Below, piece after piece: positions 18,607 to 26,940 of a stretch of DNA of 42,682 nucleotides (the stretch's first letter is position 1; every line of letters begins with the position of its first letter). The translations under genes were made by a program, and so were the position numbers. The DNA is from Acidimicrobiaceae bacterium (lineage in GTDB: Bacteria; Actinomycetota; Acidimicrobiia; Acidimicrobiales; RAAP-2): the NCBI GenBank assembly GCA_003153575.1, contig PLZW01000031.1:1-42682 (forward strand), read 5' to 3'. The notes below the pieces were generated by a model. It worked only from the letters and a program-made list of their open reading frames with translations. It was not told the origin of the DNA and ran no database searches.

Positions 18607-18989
18607 GAACCGGCCTCGGTGCTCGGGGCGCCCGCGGCCAGCGCGTCATTGGCCACCTGCACCAGCGAGGCGAAGGCCTCGGGTGCCGTGACGGCCAGGT
18701 CGGCCAGGACCTTGCGGTCGACCTCGACGTCGGCCCGGTGCAGGCCGGCGATGAAGCGGCTGTAGCTCATCCCGTTGAGCCGGGCCGCCGCGTTGATCCG
18801 CTGGATCCACAACTGGCGGAAGTCGCCCTTGCGGGCCCGACGGTCCCGATAGGCGTACTGCATCGAGTGCATGACCTGCTCGTTGGCGGCGCGGAAGGAA
18901 CGGCTCTTGTTGCCGTAGTAGCCCTGTGCCTGCTCGAGGATGGCGCGGTGGTGCTTCTTGGCGTGGACTGCGCCTTTGACTCGGGCCAT
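18603..18989 (-). CDS. rplT: 50S ribosomal protein L20
   Basis: A 128-residue protein with the L20 hallmark [20 protein letters not shown] followed by [11 protein letters not shown] and [24 protein letters not shown]20 binds 23S rRNA early in 50S assembly and in several phyla represses its own operon. The ATG has AGGAG 6 bases upstream. The C-terminus carries an extra Ala/Ser/Glu tail of about 10 residues. It is separated from rpmI by 189 bases. Confidence 0.97.
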   Translation of the reverse strand: MARVKGAVHAKKHHRAILEQAQGYYGNKSRSFRAANEQVMHSMQYAYRDRRARKGDFRQLWIQRINAAARLNGMSYSRFIAGLHRADVEVDRKVLADLAVTAPEAFASLVQVANDALAAGAPSTEAGS

Positions 18990-19178
18990 GGTGAACTCCT
19001 TTGGGTGTGTGGCCGTCGCGTGGTCGGCCGGTTGCGGATAGTCGGTCTGCTCCGTGCGGGTGCGCCCCGGTGGGGCGTCGGCACGTGGGCCCCGTGCGGG
19101 TGGCGCCCGGTGGTGCGGGCGGCGCGGCGGGTCCTGGTAGCGCTGTCGGGTGTGCGGCGGCCGATCGGGCCGCCGTGG
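18990..19178 (-). promoter_or_regulatory. rpmI-rplT intergenic region with a strong hairpin
   Basis: This 189-base gap holds no gene. Three bases after the rpmI stop is CGGCGGCC (19155-19162) with its exact complement GGCCGCCG (19168-19175), an 8-bp all-GC stem with a 5-base loop. It is not followed by U residues. Further on are C-rich repeats and the rplT Shine-Dalgarno. The hairpin could stall or process the transcript, or form part of an L20 control site. Confidence 0.45.
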
Positions 19179-19373
19179 CTACATGCCCAGCATCCTCTTG
19201 ATCTGCTTCTCGTCGCCAGGGGCGAAGTCGGTCTCGCGACCGAGGCGACGCCTGCGCTCCGCCGACTTGTGCTCGAGCAGATGGGACCGGAAGGCCTTGC
19301 GACGGCGCAGCCGCCCCGTCCCGGTCACTTTGATGCGCTTCTTGGCGCCGCTGTCCGTCTTCATCTTGGGCAT
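19179..19373 (-). CDS. rpmI: 50S ribosomal protein L35
   Basis: A 64-residue basic protein with the L35 pattern PKMKTDSGAKKRIKVTGTG followed by RRRKAFRSHLLEHKS. Length is typical. It starts 5 bases after the infC stop; AGAGGGA in the infC tail supplies the ribosome site. It is the middle gene of the infC-rpmI-rplT operon. Confidence 0.97.
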   Translation of the reverse strand: MPKMKTDSGAKKRIKVTGTGRLRRRKAFRSHLLEHKSAERRRRLGRETDFAPGDEKQIKRMLGM

Positions 19374-19378
19374 CGTGG

Positions 19379-20128
19379 CTATCCCTCTCCTTCATTCGAC
19401 TCTGCGGCCGGGGGCTGCTCCCCCGCCGGGGCGGCTGGTGCCGCCGCTGGCTCGGCGGCGACCTGGGCCGCAGGGGCCGCTGGCGCCACCTGCTCCGGTG
19501 CGGGCATCGTGCCCTCCGGTGCGGTGTCCGTCGTCTGTGCGTCGGCCGCCGGCACCGCCGGGGCCCCACCCTTCGATCCACCCGACCGGGAGCCCGACGG
19601 CTTCGGCCGCTTCTCCGGGGCGAGCACCATGACCATGTTGCGGCCGTCGAGCCGCGGGATGGACTCGGACTTGCCGAGCCCTTCCATCTGGTCGGCGATC
19701 CGGTCGAGGATCTTCTTGCCCAGTTCGGGATGGAAGACCTCGCGCCCTCGGAACATGATCGTGATCTTGACCTTGTGGCCCTCCTCCAGGAACTTGGCCA
19801 CCTGCCGCGTCTTGGTGTCGAAGTCGCCGGGCCCGATCTTCGGCCGGTACTTCATCTCCTTGATGCCAACGTGAATGGCCTTGCGCTTGGACTCCTTGGC
19901 CCGCTGCGCCTCGTCGAACTTGTGCTTGCCGAAATCCATGATGCGGCAGACGGGGGGATTGGCCCCGGGGGCGACTTCGACGAGATCGAGGTCGAGGTCA
20001 CGGGCGATGGCCAGTGCCTCGGGAAGCAGCTTGATGCCGAGCTGCTCGCCATCGGGATCTACCAGGCGCACCTCGCGGGCGCGGATGCGGTCATTGATGC
20101 GTGGATCGGTGGTGGTGCTGGTTGCTAT
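19379..20128 (-). CDS. infC: Translation initiation factor IF-3, probable ATA start
   Basis: IF-3 prevents subunit joining and proofreads the initiator tRNA and start codon. The N-domain begins with the conserved RINDRIRAREVRLVDP; the linker and C-domain (IKEMKYRPKI, KVKITIMFRGRE) follow. A low-complexity Ala/Pro tail of about 75 residues is extra. The first canonical codon, GTG 20071, lies after INDRIRARE and would delete conserved residues. Between the upstream in-frame TGA and that GTG there is no ATG, GTG or TTG. The best start is ATA at 20126-20128, with AGGGAG 9 bases upstream, giving 249 residues. E. coli infC uses AUU for self-repression, so a rare start fits the family. Confidence 0.95.
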   Translation of the reverse strand: MATSTTTDPRINDRIRAREVRLVDPDGEQLGIKLLPEALAIARDLDLDLVEVAPGANPPVCRIMDFGKHKFDEAQRAKESKRKAIHVGIKEMKYRPKIGPGDFDTKTRQVAKFLEEGHKVKITIMFRGREVFHPELGKKILDRIADQMEGLGKSESIPRLDGRNMVMVLAPEKRPKPSGSRSGGSKGGAPAVPAADAQTTDTAPEGTMPAPEQVAPAAPAAQVAAEPAAAPAAPAGEQPPAAESNEGEG

Positions 20129-20137
20129 TCGACTTCG

Positions 20138-20143
20138 CTCCCT
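20138..20143 (-). promoter_or_regulatory. infC Shine-Dalgarno that places the start at ATA
   Basis: AGGGAG on the minus strand lies 9 bases before ATA (20126-20128) and 66 bases before the first GTG. It is the only good ribosome-binding site in the leader, so it argues for initiation at the non-canonical codon. Confidence 0.6.
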
Positions 20144-20161
20144 GTCTCATGGCCGCGGCTG

Positions 20162-20303
20162 ACCGTGGCCTACGGTGAAGGAGCGGTGCCAGCACCGGCC
20201 CGACCGACGTCGTGTCGGTCTCCGGTCCCATGGACCCGTCGCACGGGTGTCGCGCCGGAGGCGGACACTGTGGCCGGGTGGGGGAATCGCATCGCGAAGC
20301 CCC
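20162..20303 (-). promoter_or_regulatory. Structured infC leader with five hairpins
   Basis: The 211 bases between infC and the divergent gene contain five consecutive inverted repeats. In plus coordinates: ACCGT/ACGGT (20162-20176), CGGTGC/GCACCG (20184-20197), GACCGAC/GTCGGTC (20202-20220), GGTCC/GGACC (20224-20236), and the two-part stem GGGG..TCGC/GCGA..CCCC (20281-20303). All would be transcribed upstream of infC. Such a leader fits autogenous control by L20 or IF-3, known in other phyla, but I recognise no described RNA family. Confidence 0.5.
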
Positions 20304-20326
20304 GCTTCCTCGTGTATCAGTTGCTT

Positions 20327-20332
20327 TAGGCT
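20327..20332 (+). promoter_or_regulatory. -10 box (TAGGCT) for the DUF1844-like gene
   Basis: TAGGCT is followed by 7 bases and then GTG at 20340 with no Shine-Dalgarno, the leaderless layout seen at other operon heads here. No -35 is obvious. Confidence 0.45.
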
Positions 20333-20339
20333 ACCAGTC

Positions 20340-20804
20340 GTGAGCTCACTGTGGACACCTGATGGCGAACGACCCGTGGGGAAGCCCTCCGGACCGCCCC
20401 CCGACGCACCCGACGACAGTGGCGACGACGCCCTCGACGACGACGCCCTGGCCGCCCAAGTCGAGGCCATGCGGGCGGAACTGGCCTCCGCACCGGTCGA
20501 GGTGGTGGTGGCCAACCACTGCTACGGCCTGTTCGAGCTGGCCGCCGTCTACCTGTCCCAGCAGCCGCCGCTCCTGGACCAGGCCCGGCTGGCCATCGAC
20601 GCCCTGGGCTGCCTGGTCGACGGCCTGGAAGGTCGCCTCGGCGAGGGCGAGGGGGCGCTGAAGGAGGGGCTGACCAACCTGCGCCTCGCCTACGTGCAGA
20701 TCGACGGGGCCCAGCGGGCCGGTGCCAACGTGGATCCGGTCGTCGGGGCGGCCCCTGACCCGGCGCCGGAGCCTGGCGAGCCCGGCGACGACACCGGCGG
20801 GTGA
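20340..20804 (+). CDS. DUF1844-like small protein
   Basis: A 154-residue acidic soluble protein. An Asp/Pro-rich N-terminus (about 45 residues) precedes a helical domain, with LAAVYLSQQ near residue 75 and the pattern DQARLAIDALGCLVDGLEGRL followed by LRLAYVQI, as in DUF1844 proteins. The C-terminus is a Pro/Glu/Gly tail. Function of the family is unknown. The GTG at 20340 is preferred by the -10 spacing; reading upstream gives an Arg/Ser-rich, non-homologous stretch. It diverges from infC, and its stop overlaps the transporter start as GTGA, so the two are translationally coupled. Confidence 0.72.
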   Translation: MSSLWTPDGERPVGKPSGPPPDAPDDSGDDALDDDALAAQVEAMRAELASAPVEVVVANHCYGLFELAAVYLSQQPPLLDQARLAIDALGCLVDGLEGRLGEGEGALKEGLTNLRLAYVQIDGAQRAGANVDPVVGAAPDPAPEPGEPGDDTGG

Positions 20805-22735
20805 GCGGTACGGCTGACGACATGGCCGGCCTCCCCGAGCCGGCCTCCCCGAGCGGGGGGATCGACGCCTCCCGGGTTCGCAGCTTCATCGGACTGTCGA
20901 TCGGACTCGTCGGCCCCCGGGCCAACCTGGCCGTGTCCGGGGTCCTCATCACGCTCTTCGTGCAGCAGCGGGCGTCCGGCGCCCTGGCCGTGACCTTCGC
21001 GCTGACGGCCGACCGCCTGGTGAGCTGGCTGACCTACCCGGTCGCCGGCCGGCTGAGCGACCGGACGCGCAGTCGGGTGGGACGGCGCACGCCGTACATG
21101 GCCGGAAGCCTCATGCTCCTGGGCGTGGCCACGTGGATGTTCACCGTGGTCCCCGGGTACTGGCCGCTGGTCCTGATGATTCTCATCGCCGGCCAGGCCT
21201 CCGCCACCTTCACGCTGACCAATGTCGCCGTGGTGCCCGAGGTCTTCGGCCGCAGCCGCTGGATCAAGGCCCTGCTCCTCACCACCGTCCTCGGCACCCT
21301 GGCGAGCCTGGTGATCAAAGGGACGGTCATCGCCTCCTGGAAGCAGAGCGATCCGTCCACGTGGAATCTGCCCTTCCAGATCGACGCCGTCATCCTGGTG
21401 ACCGTGGGGCTGGCGGTCCTGTTCCTGGTCCGGGAGGCACCGGCCGCCTCGTACGGAGCCACCGAGGACCGCACGAAGCGGGCCCGACCGGCCATGGGCG
21501 AACTCCGCGCCATCATCGCCCAACCCAATGCCAAAGTCCTGATCGGCGGCTCGCTGCTCTTCTGGTCCGGGGTCGGGTCGACGGCGTACGTGGCCATCCT
21601 GTTCTTCCAGAAGGTCCTCCACGCCGGCGCCAGTGCGCAGACCGTCGCCGGCCTGGCCACCGGGATCCCGGTCTTCTTCATCGGCATCGCCCTGGGCGTT
21701 CCCCTCAGTCGCTGGCTCACCCCCATGCAGCTGGCCGTCGGTGCGCCGTTGCTCGGCGCGGTGCTGGCCGGGGTGCAGTACTTCGACACCCACCTGTGGC
21801 AGGCGGTCGTGCTCAGCTACATCGGAGCGCCGTTCATCGGGGCCTACCTCATCGTCATGGCGCCCCTGCTCCTGCAGCTGCTGCCCCGGTCCGGAGGGTT
21901 GGGCGAGCGGATCGGGGTCCTGCTCGCCCCGTTCAACCTGTGCAGTGTGATCCTGGCCTACGTCGCCGCCATCGTGATCGACGCCACGGGCAACTACCGG
22001 CTGATCTGGCTGTTTCCCGCCGCCACCGGCCTCGGCCACGCCCTGATCAACTGCTGGCTCAAGTACCCCGCCCGCCGGTCGACGAGCCCGGACATGGTCA
22101 AGCGGCTGTGGGAGTGGGCCATCGTCCAGGCCGAGTCGATGGCGGAGACCGGCATCGTCACCGGTCTGCTGGCCGCCCCCCTGCTCGGCATCGTGACCGA
22201 AGAGGACGCCGACAGCGCAGTGGTGATCGACATGGCCCGCAACATCCTGGGCAACCCTTACGAGGAACTCGACGACGGTCCGAAAGCCCTGGCGCCGAGC
22301 GACGCTCAGGACTCGTCGGAAGGGGGCACCCGCGGGGTCACCGGGGTGGACCAGGTCGGAGGCGGTCCGGCCGGCGACCTCGAGAACGGCGACCAGAAGT
22401 CGGGCCGGGGCGACGAGGCGTCATCGTCGTCAGATTCGCCGTCCGCTGCCGGCTCGGGCGCGGGCTTGGGCTTGGGCGATACGGCGGGCGTGCCCGACAC
22501 CGGGGTGGCGGGGCCGCCGGGCGACGGTGCCGGCACGTCGGGCGGGGCGACGGGCTCGGGCTCCGGCGAGTCGGGCGACGGTGCCGGCACGTCGGGCGGG
22601 GCGACGGGCTCGGGCTCGGGCGAGTCGGGCGACGGTGCCGGCACGGCTCCCGACGCCGGTGGCGATGCCATCGGGGCGAACGGTGACGGCGGGGCCGGTG
22701 CCAGCGACTCGGAGACGGGCGCCGCCGGGGGGTAG
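20801..22735 (+). CDS. MFS transporter of the GPH (sugar:cation symporter-like) family with long C-terminal tail
   Basis: A 644-residue protein whose first 430 or so residues form a 12-helix major facilitator core. The loop 2-3 signature GRLSDRTRSRVGRRTPYM is typical of the GPH/MelB-like group. After the core come about 80 soluble residues (KRLWEWAIVQAESM...) and then a Gly/Ser/Ala tail of about 140 residues with an 18-residue repeat. The substrate is unknown. The GTG start overlaps the upstream stop (GTGA). The last 430 bases lie opposite the coding sequence of the cold-shock-domain gene; no earlier in-frame stop exists, so either the overlap is real or there is a sequence error. Confidence 0.8.
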   Translation: MSGTADDMAGLPEPASPSGGIDASRVRSFIGLSIGLVGPRANLAVSGVLITLFVQQRASGALAVTFALTADRLVSWLTYPVAGRLSDRTRSRVGRRTPYMAGSLMLLGVATWMFTVVPGYWPLVLMILIAGQASATFTLTNVAVVPEVFGRSRWIKALLLTTVLGTLASLVIKGTVIASWKQSDPSTWNLPFQIDAVILVTVGLAVLFLVREAPAASYGATEDRTKRARPAMGELRAIIAQPNAKVLIGGSLLFWSGVGSTAYVAILFFQKVLHAGASAQTVAGLATGIPVFFIGIALGVPLSRWLTPMQLAVGAPLLGAVLAGVQYFDTHLWQAVVLSYIGAPFIGAYLIVMAPLLLQLLPRSGGLGERIGVLLAPFNLCSVILAYVAAIVIDATGNYRLIWLFPAATGLGHALINCWLKYPARRSTSPDMVKRLWEWAIVQAESMAETGIVTGLLAAPLLGIVTEEDADSAVVIDMARNILGNPYEELDDGPKALAPSDAQDSSEGGTRGVTGVDQVGGGPAGDLENGDQKSGRGDEASSSSDSPSAAGSGAGLGLGDTAGVPDTGVAGPPGDGAGTSGGATGSGSGESGDGAGTSGGATGSGSGESGDGAGTAPDAGGDAIGANGDGGAGASDSETGAAGG

Positions 22736-23064
22736 TCGATGTGGGCCCGGGCACTGTGGGCACTGGGCCGGTCGGCGGCGGCGGCGCTCGGTGCGTCCGG
22801 ATGGCTGGGCCTTGGCAACGGGTGCACCGAGCGGGCCTCGAGCCGACCGCGCCGAGCTGCGGTGATGCGCACGGCCACCTCCGTCCCGACCTCGATCGAC
22901 CGCGAACCGTCGGTGATGGCGGTGCAGTGGAACGGAACCGAGCGGTCGTCGCAACGGACCACGCCTACACCTCGAGGCTCGTCGAACTCGGTGACGGTGC
23001 CGATCAGCGTGGCCTGCCCCACCGGCACCAGGTCGGCGGGACCGATCGGCAGCGGGGGGGTCAC
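22306..23064 (-). CDS. Cold-shock-domain-like protein with Pro-rich tail
   Basis: A 252-residue protein. Residues about 15-80 resemble a cold-shock/OB-type domain (GTVTEFDEPRGVGVVRCDD, then VPFHCTAITDGSR and VGTEVAVRI). The canonical CspA RNP motifs are only partly kept, so nucleic-acid binding is inference. The remaining 170 residues are disordered, Pro/Ala/Ser-rich with the 18-residue repeat and a run of acidic residues, ending in a segment with Trp and Phe. The GTG start lies 10 bases after the hisG stop, so it probably belongs to the rib/his operon. Its 3' 430 bases overlap the convergent transporter gene. Confidence 0.72.
   Translation of the reverse strand: MTPPLPIGPADLVPVGQATLIGTVTEFDEPRGVGVVRCDDRSVPFHCTAITDGSRSIEVGTEVAVRITAARRGRLEARSVHPLPRPSHPDAPSAAAADRPSAHSARAHIDYPPAAPVSESLAPAPPSPFAPMASPPASGAVPAPSPDSPEPEPVAPPDVPAPSPDSPEPEPVAPPDVPAPSPGGPATPVSGTPAVSPKPKPAPEPAADGESDDDDASSPRPDFWSPFSRSPAGPPPTWSTPVTPRVPPSDES
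22520..22645. repeat. 54-bp tandem repeat, 2.3 copies, in two overlapping genes
   Basis: Units at 22520-22573 and 22574-22627 differ at one base, with a partial third copy at 22628-22645. The unit is 18 codons, so it keeps both frames. On the plus strand it encodes a Gly/Ser/Thr-rich unit starting GDGAGTSGG. On the minus strand it encodes a Pro-rich unit, PAPSPDSPEPEPVAPPDV. Both tails therefore change length together when copy number changes. Confidence 0.9.
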
Positions 23065-23074
23065 CGGTCCGGCC

Positions 23075-23971
23075 TCAATGGACGATCTTCGAGAGGGCGA
23101 GCTCGATGATGTCGGTCGCCCCCCGGTCGCGCAGCTCGGGGATCAGCACGTTGATCTCCGACTTGCGGACCACGGTCTCCACCGCGAACCCGCCACCGCC
23201 GAACAGCTCGGACACCGTCGGCGACCGCAGCGACGGCAGGACCTCGATGACGCCGGCCAGCTGCTCGGCGGCCACGTTGAGCTTCACCAGCACCTTGCCC
23301 CGCGCCTCGAGCGCACCTTGCAGCAGGGTGAGCAGCTGCTCCATGGCGTGGCGCTTGGCCGGATCGGCGGCGGCCCCGGGATTGGCGATTAGCTCCGTGT
23401 GCGAGACCAGCAGCGTCTCGACGATCGTGAGTCCGGCGGCCCGCAGGGCGCGGCCGGTCTCGGTGATCTCCACCACGCAGTCGGCGATGTCGGGCACTTT
23501 GGCCTCGGTGGCGCCGTAGGACAGGCTGACCTGGGCGGGGACCCCGTGTTCGGCGAGGTACCGCTTCGTCAGCTCGGGGTACTCGGTCGACACCCGCAGG
23601 GTGCCGCCCGGTCCCGTGGCCGACGCGGCCAGGTCGGCGACCGATGCCACCGACGAGTCCGACGGCACGGCCAGCACCACCCGGATCGGGTTGGCCGTCG
23701 CCTTCGAGTACTGCAGTGTCCCGAGCGACGTGACCGCACTCCCCCGCTCCTCGATCCAGTCCCGACCGGTGATACCGATGTCGAACAGCCCGTCGGCCAC
23801 GTACAGCGGGATCTCCTGGGGCCGGAGTATGCGGACGTCATCGATACGGGGATCGTCGACCGACGCGCGGTAGTCCACACTGGACGAGCGGCTCACGGCC
23901 AGGTCGGCGTCGGCGAACAGGTCGAGGGTGGCCTTCTCGAGCGAGCCCTTGGGCAGCACTAGGCGGAGCAC
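23075..23971 (-). CDS. hisG: ATP phosphoribosyltransferase, long form
   Basis: A 298-residue enzyme starting histidine synthesis from ATP and PRPP. It has the N-terminal LRLVLPKGSLEKATL, the DIGITGRDW segment and the PRPP-binding segment around DCVVEITETGRALR. The C-terminal regulatory domain (about residues 215-298) marks the long, histidine-inhibited, HisZ-independent form. The GTG start is 2 bases after the ribH stop. hisE, often next to hisG in actinobacteria, is not here. Confidence 0.96.
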   Translation of the reverse strand: MLRLVLPKGSLEKATLDLFADADLAVSRSSSVDYRASVDDPRIDDVRILRPQEIPLYVADGLFDIGITGRDWIEERGSAVTSLGTLQYSKATANPIRVVLAVPSDSSVASVADLAASATGPGGTLRVSTEYPELTKRYLAEHGVPAQVSLSYGATEAKVPDIADCVVEITETGRALRAAGLTIVETLLVSHTELIANPGAAADPAKRHAMEQLLTLLQGALEARGKVLVKLNVAAEQLAGVIEVLPSLRSPTVSELFGGGGFAVETVVRKSEINVLIPELRDRGATDIIELALSKIVH

Positions 23972-23973
23972 CG

Positions 23974-24544
23974 TCAGCGCCCCCCCACGGTGAAGCCCAC
24001 CCGGCCGCCGCCGGCCAGGCGCTCGATGCCGCGCAGTACGGCCACGGTCTCGAGGGCGGTGCGGGCCGCCTCGGCGCCCTTGTTGGTCTCATCGGGCAGC
24101 GACCGGACCAGCGCCTGTTCCACGGTGTCGGTGGTCAGCACGCCGAAGACGACCGGCAGACCGGTGTCGATCTGCACCCGTTGCAGTCCCCACGCGCACT
24201 GACCGGCCACGAAGTCGTAGTGCCCCGTGTCGCCCCGGATGACGGCGCCCAGGGCCACGACGGCGTCCACCCGGGCCGAGTCGGCCATGCCGCGGGCCAC
24301 GAGGGGCAGCTCGAAGGCGCCCGGCACCCAGGTCACCACCACGGTGCCGAGATCGCAGCCGGCCGACTCGAGCTCGTCGAGGGCGGCGGTCAACATGCGG
24401 TCGGTGATGCCACCGTTGAACTCGGCGCAGGCGAACCCGACCCGGATGCCCGATGCCACGTGAGCCACCAGGTCGGCCGGGTCGACGGACGAGCCGACCC
24501 GCGCCGAGGCGCGGTCCTTGGCGTCGTCGGGCAGCACCGTCTCG

Positions 24545-24558
<14 letters not shown>
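23974..24558 (-). CDS. ribH: 6,7-dimethyl-8-ribityllumazine synthase
   Basis: A 194-residue lumazine synthase that condenses ribitylaminouracil with dihydroxybutanone phosphate. Motifs are FNGGITDRML, VPGAFELPLVA and GAVIRGDTGHYDFV, with the catalytic His in the last. An N-terminal extension of about 30 residues is longer than usual. The ATG has AAGGA 4 bases upstream, within the end of ribBA (14-base overlap). Confidence 0.96.
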
Positions 24559-25765
<1,207 letters not shown>

Positions 25766-25890
25766 GGAACCCGTGTCTCCCTCATGTTGTCCGGTACTGC
25801 CTCGTGCTGCCGTGCACCAGCGGTAGGGCGCGGTACTTCCGGTCCTGGTCCGGCGCCCATGGGCCGGGTGCAGTCGGGCGTCCCCCGTGG

Positions 25891-26940
25891 TCAGGCCGGC
25901 GGGTCGGGGGGAGCGAGCTCCACCCGGATGTCGTTTCCCAGGCTAGTCACCGAGCGGACCTCGCCCCGCCACAGGTCGGCGATGGTGGCCACCCCATCGC
26001 CGGCAAAGAGCGGTCGGGCGTCGTCCCCGCCGAACAGGGCGGGCGCCAGGTAGAGCACGTACCGATCGACCAGGCCCCGGACGTGGAAATCGTGGGCCAC
26101 CGACGCGCCGCCCTCGATCAGGACCTGGACCATGCCCATGGCGCCCAGTCGGTCGAGCACTTCGTCGGGCGTACCGGTGAGCGCGATGGCCGGTTCCACC
26201 GCCGCGCCTTCGGGCACGGTGCCGAGCACGACCCGGGCCGGCTGCTCCTCCGGCCCGCGGAACATCGGGTCCCCCTCCGGCAGCCGCACGGTCAGGGTGG
26301 GGTCGTCGGCCCGGACGGTCCCCGCCCCGACCACCACGGCGTCAGCCACCGCCCGTAGGCGGTGGGCATCGGCCCGTGCCGCCTCGCCCGTGATCCATCG
26401 ACTGGTCCCGTCGGGAGCGGCGATCCGGCCGTCCAGTGAGGCCGCCAGCTTGAGGACCACCCAGGGACGCCCCGTGCGTCGGTGGGCGAGATAGGGGGCG
26501 AGCTGCTCGTCCACGATGTCGCCGGCCACCCCGACCACCACGTCGATGCCCGCAGCCTCGAGTGCGGCGATCCCCTGCCCGTCCACCAGGGGATCGGGAT
26601 CCGAAAGGCCCACCACCACCCGGGTCACGCCCGCGGCGACGATGGCGTCCACACACGGCGGTGTCCGCCCGTGGTGGGAGCAGGGCTCGAGGGTCACGTA
26701 CAACGTCCCGCCCCGGGCCCGCTCGCCGGCCACGGTCAGAGCCGTGACCTCGGCGTGGGGCCCGCCCGGCGGGGACGTGGCCCCGGTGCTCCACGCCGAT
26801 GGCGCGCCGTCGGCCGCGGCGGGCACCAGGACGGCGCCCACCCACGGGTTGGGCGACGTGCGGCCGTGCACCCGCTCGGCGGCGTCGACCGCCCGCAGCA
26901 TCCACGCGGTGTCGACGTCCGTCGTCGCCGGGATGCTCAG
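25891..26940 (-). CDS. ribD: Bifunctional riboflavin deaminase/reductase
   Basis: A 349-residue RibD (RibG) protein catalysing deamination and reduction in riboflavin synthesis. The deaminase half shows GRTSPNPWVGAVLV, HAEVTAL and the zinc site TLEPCSHHGRTPPC; the reductase half shows VVLKLAASLDGRIA and VLIEGGASVA. The start is uncertain. CTG at 26940 overlaps the rpe stop as CTGA and gives an N-terminus of normal length. The first ATG (26898) would shorten the protein by 14 residues to just before the conserved core. I favour the CTG with moderate confidence. Confidence 0.93.
   Translation of the reverse strand: MSIPATTDVDTAWMLRAVDAAERVHGRTSPNPWVGAVLVPAAADGAPSAWSTGATSPPGGPHAEVTALTVAGERARGGTLYVTLEPCSHHGRTPPCVDAIVAAGVTRVVVGLSDPDPLVDGQGIAALEAAGIDVVVGVAGDIVDEQLAPYLAHRRTGRPWVVLKLAASLDGRIAAPDGTSRWITGEAARADAHRLRAVADAVVVGAGTVRADDPTLTVRLPEGDPMFRGPEEQPARVVLGTVPEGAAVEPAIALTGTPDEVLDRLGAMGMVQVLIEGGASVAHDFHVRGLVDRYVLYLAPALFGGDDARPLFAGDGVATIADLWRGEVRSVTSLGNDIRVELAPPDPPA

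Noticed and set aside
20175..20339. N-terminal extension of the DUF1844-like gene back to 20175
   Set aside because: It would run through the divergent promoter and the infC leader hairpins, and the extra residues have no family resemblance.
22520..22645. CRISPR-like array
   Set aside because: The units are directly abutting 54-bp tandem repeats without spacers and lie in coding frames; there are no cas genes.
25766..25890. Possible FMN riboswitch before ribBA
   Set aside because: The gap is only 125 bases and lacks the conserved AGGATA / GAAATTC-type blocks and junction pattern.
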